NCBI RefSeq assembly: GCF_002858935.1
Contig: NZ_PJRT01000033.1
Location: 496,001-560,000, forward strand
Origin: Pantoea endophytica
Lineage (GTDB): Bacteria > Pseudomonadota > Gammaproteobacteria > Enterobacterales > Enterobacteriaceae
Reading direction: 5' to 3'
Length of the DNA: 64,000 bases
A program made the position numbers and the translations under genes. The notes beneath the pieces were generated by a model. That model did no database searches. It was not told the origin of the DNA and worked only from the letters and a program-made list of their open reading frames with translations. Positions 24,916 through 31,577 of the stretch are shown here, one piece after another. The stretch's first letter is position 1. Every line of letters begins with the position of its first letter.

Positions 24916-25937
24916 AGCTGACAAAAAGCCACTGGCGGCGCCTGCGTAGCCGCACCGTTCAGGTGGCGATCACGCTGTTTGGCCTGCTGTTGCTGACCTT
25001 CTTTATTGGTCGCGTGATGCCGCTCGATCCGGTGCTGGCGATTGTCGGGCCGGATGCCGATCACAACACCTATCAGCAGGTTTATCACCAACTCGGCTTC
25101 GATAAACCGCTGTGGGTGCAGTTTGGTATCTATCTGCAAGGCCTGCTGCACGGCAACCTTGGGCTGGCGCTACTGACCGGGCAGCCGGTGATCAACGATA
25201 TCCTGCGCGTCTTCCCGGCCACGGTAGAACTGGCGACGCTGGCGATTGTGATTGGTACCGGCCTCGGCGTCCCGCTGGGCGTGTGGGCCGCCGCACGCCG
25301 CAACAGCGTGATTGACTATCTGGTGCGCATCATCAGCCTGGCGGGTTACTCCACGCCGATCTTCTGGGTGGGCATGGTGGGTCTGCTGCTGTTTTATGCC
25401 CATCTCGGCTGGGTCGGCGGCGCGGGCCGTGTTGATTTCAGTCTCGATGGCATTGTGCCGCGTCGCACCGGTTTTCTGCTGATCGATGCTTTGCTGGTGG
25501 GCGACTTCACGGTGTTCAGCAATGCGCTCAATCACCTGATTCTGCCTGCGTCCCTGCTCGGCTTTCACTCGCTGGCTTACATCAGCCGCATGACGCGCAG
25601 CTTTATGCTGGCGCAACTGTCGCAGGAATTCATTTTGACGGCGCGGGTGAAAGGACTCAGCGAATGGCAGGTGATTTGGCAGCACGCGTTCCGCAATATT
25701 CTGGTGCAGCTGCTCACGGTGGTGGCGCTGGCGTACGGCTCGCTGCTGGAAGGCGCGGTGCTGATTGAAACCGTGTTCTCATGGCCCGGTTTTGGGTCCT
25801 ATCTCACCGGCAGTTTGATGCTCGGCGATATGAATGCGGTGATGGGCTGCGTGCTGGTGGTTGGCCTGATTTTCGTGCTGCTCAATCTTCTCTCTGACCT
25901 GCTCTATCAGGTGTTCGATCCGAGGACCAAAGTATGA
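24912..25937 (+). CDS. ABC transporter permease, DppB-like
   Basis: A 341-aa inner-membrane permease. The ATG at 24912 overlaps the binding-protein stop and follows GGGAGGTGCGCA; the longer frame from 24876 is unlikely. Six TM helices; N-terminal TM then VGPDADHNTYQQVYHQLGFDKPLWVQFGIYLQGLLHGNLG, as in DppB. The EAA loop reads LTARVKGLSEWQVIWQHAFRN, the docking helix for the ATPases. Overlaps the next permease by four bases. Confidence 0.93.
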   Translation: MKLTKSHWRRLRSRTVQVAITLFGLLLLTFFIGRVMPLDPVLAIVGPDADHNTYQQVYHQLGFDKPLWVQFGIYLQGLLHGNLGLALLTGQPVINDILRVFPATVELATLAIVIGTGLGVPLGVWAAARRNSVIDYLVRIISLAGYSTPIFWVGMVGLLLFYAHLGWVGGAGRVDFSLDGIVPRRTGFLLIDALLVGDFTVFSNALNHLILPASLLGFHSLAYISRMTRSFMLAQLSQEFILTARVKGLSEWQVIWQHAFRNILVQLLTVVALAYGSLLEGAVLIETVFSWPGFGSYLTGSLMLGDMNAVMGCVLVVGLIFVLLNLLSDLLYQVFDPRTKV

Positions 25938-26839
25938 CGATTTCTCTCGATACGCCATTAGCCAGCCAGACGCGCGAACGGCTGGCGCGCTGTCGCCGCA
26001 CCGGCGCGCGCATCGGCCATTTTCTCGGGCAAATGGCGCGCAACCCGCTAACCGCGATTGGCGGCGGCATCATTTTGCTGCTGCTGGTGGTGGCGCTGTT
26101 CGCACCCTGGATCGCGCCCTACCATCCGCTGATTCAGGATCTCAACAACGCGCTGACGCCGCCCAACGCGCAGCACTGGTTTGGCACCGATGAATTTGGC
26201 CGCGACATTTTCAGCCGTCTGGTGTGGGGCGCGCGCATCACGCTGTATATCGTGCTGCTGGTGTCGATCACCGTGGGTCCGCTGGGCTTGCTGCTCGGCG
26301 TCACCGCCGGTTACTTCGGCGGCAAAGTGGATAGCGTGTTGATGCGCGTCACCGACATCTTCATCTCCTTTCCTAGCCTGGTGCTGGCGCTGGCGTTTGT
26401 CGCCGCACTCGGTCCGGGGCTGGAGCATGTGGTGATCGCCATTACTCTCACCGCCTGGCCGCCGATTGCCCGCCTGGCGCGCGCTGAAGCACTGTCGCTG
26501 CGTCAGGCCGACTTTGTCTCCGCGGTGCGCTTACAGGGCGCCTCGTCACTGCGCATTTTGTGGAAACACATTGTGCCGCTGTGCCTGCCTTCGGTGATTA
26601 TCCGCATCACCATGAATATGGCGGGCATCATTCTCACCGCTGCCGGACTCGGTTTTCTCGGTTTGGGCGCGCAGCCGCCGGATCCGGAATGGGGCGCGAT
26701 GATCGCCAGCGGCCGCACATACATGCTGGAGTGTTGGTGGGTGGTGACGGTGCCAGGTCTGGCGATTCTGATCAACAGCTTAGCGTTCAACTTCTTAGGA
26801 GATGGCTTACGTGACATCCTCGATCCCCGCAGCGAATAG
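25934..26839 (+). CDS. ABC transporter permease, DppC-like
   Basis: A 301-aa permease with the DppC N-terminal extension and HWFGTDEFGRDIFSRLVWGAR signature. The EAA loop is VSAVRLQGASSLRILWKHIVP. The C terminus ends NFLGDGLRDILDPRSE, the near-invariant end of this family, which confirms that the frame is intact. Its last 29 bases overlap the ATPase gene downstream. Confidence 0.93.
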   Translation: MTISLDTPLASQTRERLARCRRTGARIGHFLGQMARNPLTAIGGGIILLLLVVALFAPWIAPYHPLIQDLNNALTPPNAQHWFGTDEFGRDIFSRLVWGARITLYIVLLVSITVGPLGLLLGVTAGYFGGKVDSVLMRVTDIFISFPSLVLALAFVAALGPGLEHVVIAITLTAWPPIARLARAEALSLRQADFVSAVRLQGASSLRILWKHIVPLCLPSVIIRITMNMAGIILTAAGLGFLGLGAQPPDPEWGAMIASGRTYMLECWWVVTVPGLAILINSLAFNFLGDGLRDILDPRSE

Positions 26840-27677
26840 CGCTGCACCGTTGCTCGACGTGCAGGATTTACAGGTCAATTTCGTCAATGGCCGGCTGGTG
26901 ACGCCCGCCGTGCGCGGCATCTCCTTCCAGTTGGGCAAGGAGAAACTGGCGATTGTGGGTGAATCCGGTTCCGGCAAATCCACCGTTGGCCGCGCGCTGT
27001 TACAGCTGCATCCGCGCAGCGCGCAGGTCACGGCGCAGCGCATGCAGTTTGGTGACGTGGACCTGCTGTGTGCCACGCCGGCGCAGATGCGCGCCATTCG
27101 CGGCAAGCGCATCTCCATGATTATGCAGGATCCGAAATATTCACTGAATCCGGTGGTACGCGTGGGTGAGCAGATTGCTGAAGCCTGGCGCAGTCATCAT
27201 CCCGGCCAGCGCGAGGTTGCGCGGCAGCGGGCGATGGAGATGCTCGACGTGGTGCAGGTGCGCGATCCGGGCCGCATCTATCAATGTTATCCGCACGAAA
27301 TTTCCGGTGGTCAGGGCCAGCGCGTGATGATCGCCATGATGCTGATTACCGAGCCTGAGCTGCTGATTGCCGATGAACCCACTTCGGCGCTGGATGTTTC
27401 GGTGCGTTTGCAGGTGCTGGCGCTGCTGGATGATTTAGTGAAACAGCGCGGTCTGGGGCTGATTTTTATCAGTCACGACATCAATCTGGTGCGGCGTTTC
27501 TGTGACCGCGTGCTGGTGATGTATGCCGGGCGCGTGGTGGAGTCGCTGGCGGCCAGCGAACTCGCTCAGGCGCAGCATCCCTATACGCAGGGCCTACTCG
27601 CCGCGCTGCCCGATATGGACCAGCGTCGCGCCCGTCTGCCGGTGCTGCAACGTCAGGCCAGCTGGCTGCAACCCTAA
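26811..27677 (+). CDS. ABC transporter ATP-binding protein, DppD-like
   Basis: A 288-aa ATPase with Walker A GESGSGKST, Q-loop MIMQDPKYSLNP, signature SGGQGQ and Walker B LLIADEPTSALD. The start is ambiguous: AGGAG at 26797 touches the ATG at 26802 but is nine bases from the GTG at 26811, so I prefer GTG. The GGQGQ variant of the signature (usually GGMRQ or GGQRQ) is a little unusual but seen in the family. Shorter than DppD (about 330 aa): it lacks the long C-terminal Cys-rich extension. Confidence 0.92.
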   Translation: MTSSIPAANSAAPLLDVQDLQVNFVNGRLVTPAVRGISFQLGKEKLAIVGESGSGKSTVGRALLQLHPRSAQVTAQRMQFGDVDLLCATPAQMRAIRGKRISMIMQDPKYSLNPVVRVGEQIAEAWRSHHPGQREVARQRAMEMLDVVQVRDPGRIYQCYPHEISGGQGQRVMIAMMLITEPELLIADEPTSALDVSVRLQVLALLDDLVKQRGLGLIFISHDINLVRRFCDRVLVMYAGRVVESLAASELAQAQHPYTQGLLAALPDMDQRRARLPVLQRQASWLQP

Positions 27678-27683
27678 GGAGCA

Positions 27684-28451
27684 ATGATGAACGAGATGAT
27701 CCGCGTAAGTAATCTCAACCTCAGTTTTGGTGAGGAGGAGCGACGTAATCAGGTGCTGTTCGACGTCAATTTGTCGATTCATCAGGGTGAAATCTTTGGC
27801 CTGGTTGGCGAATCCGGATCGGGCAAAACCACGGTGCTGAAGTGCCTCGCCGGGCTGTTCACCCACTGGCACGGCGAGCTGGCGATTGATGGCGTGCCGC
27901 TGGCGCATCGCATCGCGCGCGAGCGCTGCCGCAGCGTGCAGATGGTGTTTCAGGATCCGTACGGATCGCTGCATCCACGCCACACCATCGGCGATATTCT
28001 CGAGGAGCCACTGCAGATTCACGGCATCGGCCAGCGTCAGCAGCGCGTTATCGCCATGCTGGAGAAAGTTGGCCTCAATCGCGCGTGGCAAACCCGCTAT
28101 CCGCACCAACTTTCTGGCGGTCAGCGCCAGCGCGTTGCCATCGCCCGGGCGCTGATTCTCGAACCGCGCGTATTGCTACTGGATGAACCGACCTCGGCAC
28201 TGGATGTCTCGGTGCAAGCGGAGATCCTCAATCTGCTTAGTGATCTGCAGCAGCAGGAGAAGCTGACCTACTTGATAGTGACGCACGATCTCGGCGTGGT
28301 GGCGCATCTGTGCCATCGCGTGGCGGTGATGCAACATGGCAAAGTGCTGGAGACGCTGGATGTCGATGCGCTGGTGCACAATCGCGCGCAGGTGGCGTAT
28401 ACGCAGATGCTGGTGGATGCGAGCCGGCAGGATAACGGGGTTTTAGCGTAG
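27684..28451 (+). CDS. ABC transporter ATP-binding protein, DppF-like
   Basis: A 255-aa second ATPase completing the importer: Walker A GESGSGKTT, Q-loop MVFQDPYGSLHPRHT, signature SGGQRQR, Walker B VLLLDEPTSALD. AAGGAGCA precedes the ATGATG start, six bases after the previous stop. The five transport genes and probably the enolase-family gene form one transcript. Confidence 0.92.
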   Translation: MMNEMIRVSNLNLSFGEEERRNQVLFDVNLSIHQGEIFGLVGESGSGKTTVLKCLAGLFTHWHGELAIDGVPLAHRIARERCRSVQMVFQDPYGSLHPRHTIGDILEEPLQIHGIGQRQQRVIAMLEKVGLNRAWQTRYPHQLSGGQRQRVAIARALILEPRVLLLDEPTSALDVSVQAEILNLLSDLQQQEKLTYLIVTHDLGVVAHLCHRVAVMQHGKVLETLDVDALVHNRAQVAYTQMLVDASRQDNGVLA

Positions 28452-28740
28452 GATCGCCATTTATGGCGTAATCCTTACTGATAAGGACATTTTGCTTTGA
28501 ATAGGTAGCGGGCTCTAACACATCTGCTGCGTCACGGGCCGTCCTCGCGCCGCTAGCGCGGTGCCTTCGGCTTCCACGTTGTGCCAACGGACCGTTCGCG
28601 GATCGGCCTTCCCTGGCCGACCCCGAACTGCCTCGCGCATCCATGCGCGAGGCTCCTGGCCCAACGTAAAAGCCTCAGCGCTGCGAATAGCCCTTTTGCC
28701 GCAGCAGACGCGCCAGCGCCTCTAACCTATGAGCCCTTTT
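28452..28740. other. Gene-free GC-rich stretch with hairpins
   Basis: No convincing ORF. It starts with a GATCGCCATTTATGGCGTAATCC repeat unit of the type seen at 6678. The clearest structure is CCTCGCGCAT-CC-ATGCGCGAGG (28631-28652). Other short inverted pairs (ACGTTGTGCC with GGCCCAACGT) suggest a folded RNA or decayed repeat. Function unknown. Confidence 0.5.
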
Positions 28741-28763
28741 CAATAACACGCACTGAAGTTTAA

Positions 28764-28963
28764 GCAGGCCGGGGCCGCTTTTGGGCCGGCAATCCGCAGC
28801 GCTGAACGAAGCGAGGAAGCCAGGAGAGCCCGCAGGACGCGGGCGAAAGGCGGAGTCGGGACAAGGATGTCCCGTCTACGCCGGTCCGTCAGGCAGACGA
28901 GCGAAGTGAAGGTACCGCGATAGCGGCGCGAGGACCGCAGGACCAAAAGTGGCACCGGCCTGC
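28764..28963. repeat. 200-bp element with 24-bp inverted termini
   Basis: The left end (from GCAGGCCGG at 28764) and right end (to CCGGCCTGC at 28963) are inverted copies matching at 21 of 24 bases. The inside contains further hairpins, including CCCGC-AGGAC-GCGGG (28829-28843) and GGGACAAGGATGTCCC (28858-28873). No ORF and no clear target-site duplication. It could be a miniature mobile element or a gene for a structured RNA. The 285 bases from here to the isomerase gene hold only a short tandem repeat and a terminator. Confidence 0.65.
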
Positions 28964-29138
28964 GTACTCGTCACTGGCTTAACTGACATGCATTACGTCG
29001 TCTGTGGTGACTTAAATGAACAATCGAGACGTCTGCAACGGTTGGTCGGTAGGATAAATACGCGTGACTGTTGAATCGAAGGGATAACAAAGTCGAGTGC
29101 TTCACTGACTCTGAAGCTGCCTAACTCTTAGCGTTTTC

Positions 29139-29174
29139 TCCGATATTTTTTCCGACATTTCCTCCGACATTTTG
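29139..29174. repeat. Three tandem 12-bp units
   Basis: Units TCCGATATTTTT, TCCGACATTTCC and TCCGACATTTTG follow one another directly. Short, imperfect and noncoding; meaning unknown. Confidence 0.6.
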
Positions 29175-29207
29175 ATGCCGGAGTGCAAATGAAGAAGGAC
29201 ATAAACA

Positions 29208-29232
29208 ACAAAGCCAGGTTTCCCTGGCTTCG
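29208..29232 (-). terminator. Terminator after the RpiB-like isomerase gene
   Basis: On the minus strand, AAGCCAGG pairs with CCTGGCTT across GAAA and is followed by TGTTGTTT. It lies 16 bases beyond the isomerase stop. Confidence 0.75.
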
Positions 29233-29247
29233 CTCAAACCGTTTTGA

Positions 29248-29886
29248 TTACTGCGTCAGTTCACGCACAAAACTCACGATCTCCTGATTCTGCCCATGTT
29301 CAAACAGGCAATGCTGCAGGCGCGGGCCGCTCACGGCGGTTTTCACCAGCTCGGGATCGATGGCGCGCAGTGAATCAAGGTAATTCTCTTTCAGCAGCGC
29401 CGCTTTCACTTCGTTCAGAATGCCGGCATTGCGCACCTGCGGCTCTTTGCGCTCTGGTGGATAGCCGTGCCCTTTTTCACCGGTAAAGGCTTTTTCGAAG
29501 ATAAAGCGCAGGTTTAGTTCCGCGCCCCAGCCGAAACCTTTGGCGAACGGCAGCGACAGCGCATTGCCGTTGTTGATTTGCGCAAACAGGTAAGCATCCG
29601 CCGGATCGATGCAGTAGCCGCACACCACGCCGGGATGCAGGTTCAGCGACATCAACGCGCCCTGGCCGGTACCGCAACCGGCCACCACGAAGTCCACCGC
29701 TTTGCTGTTAAGCAGTACGTTGGCCATGATGCCGAGGTGAATATAGGTAAGATGGTGATCCTGTTCGTCGCTCATACCGACGTTAAACACCTGATGCCCG
29801 AGCGGTTGCGCCACAGACTGAAGCTCTTTCAACACCGTTGCGTTCTTCGCAGCCTGGCTGTTTTCCATCATCAAAGCGATTTTCAT
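29248..29886 (-). CDS. RpiB/LacAB-fold isomerase, possible DhuI-type uronate isomerase
   Basis: A 212-aa member of the RpiB/LacA/LacB family: MKIALMMENSQAAKNA N terminus, and the anion/cysteine loop C71-GTGQG in VVAGCGTGQGALMS. True RpiB proteins are near 150 aa. The longer C terminus and MMENSQAAKN start resemble DhuI of streptococci, which isomerises 4-deoxy-5-hexosulose-uronate from unsaturated uronic acids in place of KduI. A KdgR box 15 bases upstream and the divergent kdgF gene place it in pectin/uronate breakdown, which supports that reading. The specific activity is inference; ribose-5-phosphate isomerase is unlikely. Confidence 0.75.
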   Translation of the reverse strand: MKIALMMENSQAAKNATVLKELQSVAQPLGHQVFNVGMSDEQDHHLTYIHLGIMANVLLNSKAVDFVVAGCGTGQGALMSLNLHPGVVCGYCIDPADAYLFAQINNGNALSLPFAKGFGWGAELNLRFIFEKAFTGEKGHGYPPERKEPQVRNAGILNEVKAALLKENYLDSLRAIDPELVKTAVSGPRLQHCLFEHGQNQEIVSFVRELTQ

Positions 29887-29900
29887 GATCCATCCTCAGA

Positions 29901-29927
29901 TTAAATTGAAACACCGTTTCATTTTAA
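29901..29927. promoter_or_regulatory. KdgR operator
   Basis: TTGAAACACCGTTTCATTTT is a near-ideal KdgR box (consensus AAATGAAACAnnGTTTCATTT), with TGAAAC/GTTTCA arms exact. It lies between the divergent isomerase and kdgF-like genes, so both should be repressed by KdgR until 2-keto-3-deoxygluconate accumulates. Confidence 0.85.
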
Positions 29928-29968
29928 TCAAAGAACGTTAAAATGCAGCCTTTAAATGCCTTTTTGAC

Positions 29969-29984
29969 TGTGAGTTAAGTCACA
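29969..29984. promoter_or_regulatory. CRP site upstream of kdgF
   Basis: TGTGA-GTTAAG-TCACA, both half-sites exact, centred 38 bases before the kdgF start. With the KdgR box this reproduces the dual KdgR/CRP control known for pectin genes in soft-rot bacteria. Confidence 0.8.
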
Positions 29985-30014
29985 TATTGACGATGCAACC
30001 TGCAAGGAGAAATC

Positions 30015-30344
30015 ATGTTTATCTTTAAAAGCGCAACCCGACTGGACGATTTAGGTAACGGCGTAACGCGCCGAATACTGGCGCACGGCGGCACCCTGAT
30101 GGCGGTGGAAGTCACCTTTAAGCAGGGTGCTGTCGGTCCGCTGCATCACCATCCGCATGAGCAGCTCACCTATGTGCTATCCGGACGTTTTGCCTTCACC
30201 ATTGATGGCGTGACGAAAGAAGTCAGCGCCGGCGATACCCTGTATAAAGCGCCGAATATTGTGCACGGCTGCGTGTGTCTGGAAGCGGGCGTACTGCTGG
30301 ATACCTTTACGCCGCAACGCGAGGATTTTCTGGCGGCACCGTAA
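30015..30344 (+). CDS. kdgF: Cupin protein, KdgF-like unsaturated-uronate processing enzyme
   Basis: A 109-aa single-cupin protein. KdgF speeds conversion of 4,5-unsaturated galacturonate or mannuronate into the linear keto form used by the next isomerase. GPLHHHPHEQLTYVLSGRFAF (residues 41-61) carries the metal ligands H46, H48 and a Gln/Glu nearby, and H84 in PNIVHG is the last ligand. The N terminus (DLGNGVTRRILAHGGTLMAVEVTF) and length match KdgF. The KdgR box and CRP site upstream, and the divergent RpiB/DhuI-like gene, support the name. AAGGAGAAATC precedes the ATG. Confidence 0.85.
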   Translation: MFIFKSATRLDDLGNGVTRRILAHGGTLMAVEVTFKQGAVGPLHHHPHEQLTYVLSGRFAFTIDGVTKEVSAGDTLYKAPNIVHGCVCLEAGVLLDTFTPQREDFLAAP

Positions 30345-30360
30345 CGTGCCGCCAGAACGA

Positions 30361-30858
30361 TTAGCGGGAAGCCCACCAAAGTCGCAGTTTCAGCCCCCAA
30401 CCGCTGGTCCAGCCGCTGCTGGTGCTGATGACTTTGCCCTGATGCAGCACGATAAAGGTCGGCGTGGCGTTGATATCCCAGCGCTGGCCGATCGCCCCGC
30501 TCTCATCATTGATCGCCACGCCTTGCAGCCCTTTCTTCTCCAACAAGGTTGCCACGCGCGCGTCACTGCCGGAACGCAGCGCCACGCTCACCACCTTGTC
30601 ACCTTCCTGACTCATCGCCGCTACGGTTGGCGTGGTGAGTTTGCACACGCCGCACCAGGTTGCCCAGACGTACACCAGCAGTGGCCGATGCTGACTGAGT
30701 TCCGCCAGATTCACCTCGCCTTGCAGCGAGGTCAGCGGTTGTTGCGCCAGGTCGGCAGGCAGCTGCGGTGCCCGCAGCCAATCCATGCCCCACAGCGCAG
30801 CCGCGACAATCAGCACCAGCAGCAGCGCCTCACGCAGCCAACGCTTTAATCGACTCAT
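30361..30858 (-). CDS. scsD: Membrane-anchored thioredoxin-like protein ScsD
   Basis: A 165-aa TlpA-type disulfide oxidoreductase with one N-terminal TM (residues 10-28) and a periplasmic thioredoxin fold. The active site is C69-G-V-C72 within VWATWCGVCK; the cis-Pro loop reads NATPTFIVL. Last gene of the scs operon, overlapping scsC by four bases. In Salmonella the Scs proteins protect periplasmic thiols against copper and peroxide. Confidence 0.9.
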   Translation of the reverse strand: MSRLKRWLREALLLVLIVAAALWGMDWLRAPQLPADLAQQPLTSLQGEVNLAELSQHRPLLVYVWATWCGVCKLTTPTVAAMSQEGDKVVSVALRSGSDARVATLLEKKGLQGVAINDESGAIGQRWDINATPTFIVLHQGKVISTSSGWTSGWGLKLRLWWASR

Positions 30859-31577
30859 TGCTTCGCCTGCAGCGCGCCTTTCACTGCCGCTTCCAGCTGC
30901 TCATACGGCACCGCGCCGCTGATCATCTGGTCGCCCACCAGCGTGGCTGGCGTGCCCTGAACGCCGAGCTGCTGCGCCAGCGTCAGGTTGCTGTTGATGG
31001 TATCGAGGCTCAGTTTGCTTGGCTCTTTCAGCTTGATGCCGGTTTTCTCCAGCGCCGCGTCGATGCTGGCGTTATCGTGATTGCCCTTTTTCGCCATCAA
31101 ACGCTCATGCAGCTTTAGGAAGTTTTTCGGCTGTTGCTCCCACACGGTGAGCGCCAGACGCGCCGAGGTGAGAGAGGTTTCAGCACGGTACGGCAGCGGT
31201 TTAATCACCACCGCTACCTGCGGATAAGCCTTAATCAGTTTTTCGATATCGGCTTCAAACTTCTTGCAGAACACGCAGTTGTAATCGGTGAAATAGACCA
31301 GCGTCAGCGCCGGTTTTTCAGCGCCAATACGCGGTGAACCGGCGTCGTTAAACAGCGCATCGTGGTTTTTCTTCACCATCTGCGCCACTACGTTTTGCTG
31401 CTGTTGCGCTGCTTCTTTATCAAAGGCATCAGCGGCTTCCGCCAGAATCGACGGATTCTGCACCAGGGTTTCACGGATCAATTCTTTGATGCGCGCCTCC
31501 TGCTCAGGCGTAAAAGGCGCGGCCGCCAGTGCAGGCATGGCAAGGAACATCAGTGGCAGTAACAGGGATTTCTTCAT
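30855..31577 (-). CDS. scsC: DsbA-family protein ScsC
   Basis: A 240-aa periplasmic thioredoxin-fold protein with signal peptide (to about residue 20), an N-terminal helical stalk that mediates oligomerisation in ScsC relatives (EQEARIKELIRETLVQNPSILAEAADAFDKEAAQQQQ), and the active site C101-V-F-C104 in FTDYNCVFCKKFE. The cis-Pro loop is GVQGTPATLVG. Expected to act as a disulfide isomerase or copper-binding thiol protein kept reduced by ScsB. Overlaps scsB by one base. Confidence 0.9.
   Translation of the reverse strand: MKKSLLLPLMFLAMPALAAAPFTPEQEARIKELIRETLVQNPSILAEAADAFDKEAAQQQQNVVAQMVKKNHDALFNDAGSPRIGAEKPALTLVYFTDYNCVFCKKFEADIEKLIKAYPQVAVVIKPLPYRAETSLTSARLALTVWEQQPKNFLKLHERLMAKKGNHDNASIDAALEKTGIKLKEPSKLSLDTINSNLTLAQQLGVQGTPATLVGDQMISGAVPYEQLEAAVKGALQAKQ

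Noticed and set aside
23485..24924. 479-codon open frame antisense to the SBP_bac_5 gene
   Set aside because: The plus-strand protein is a clear family member with signal peptide and operon context. The antisense frame is His/Arg/Gln-rich and matches nothing I know; it is a GC-skew shadow.
28764..28963. The 200-bp element as a tRNA or rRNA-derived sequence
   Set aside because: I could not fit a cloverleaf or recognise rRNA motifs.
29139..29174. Three 12-bp tandem units as a CRISPR or iteron array
   Set aside because: Units are too short and too few, with no spacers and no cas or rep gene nearby.
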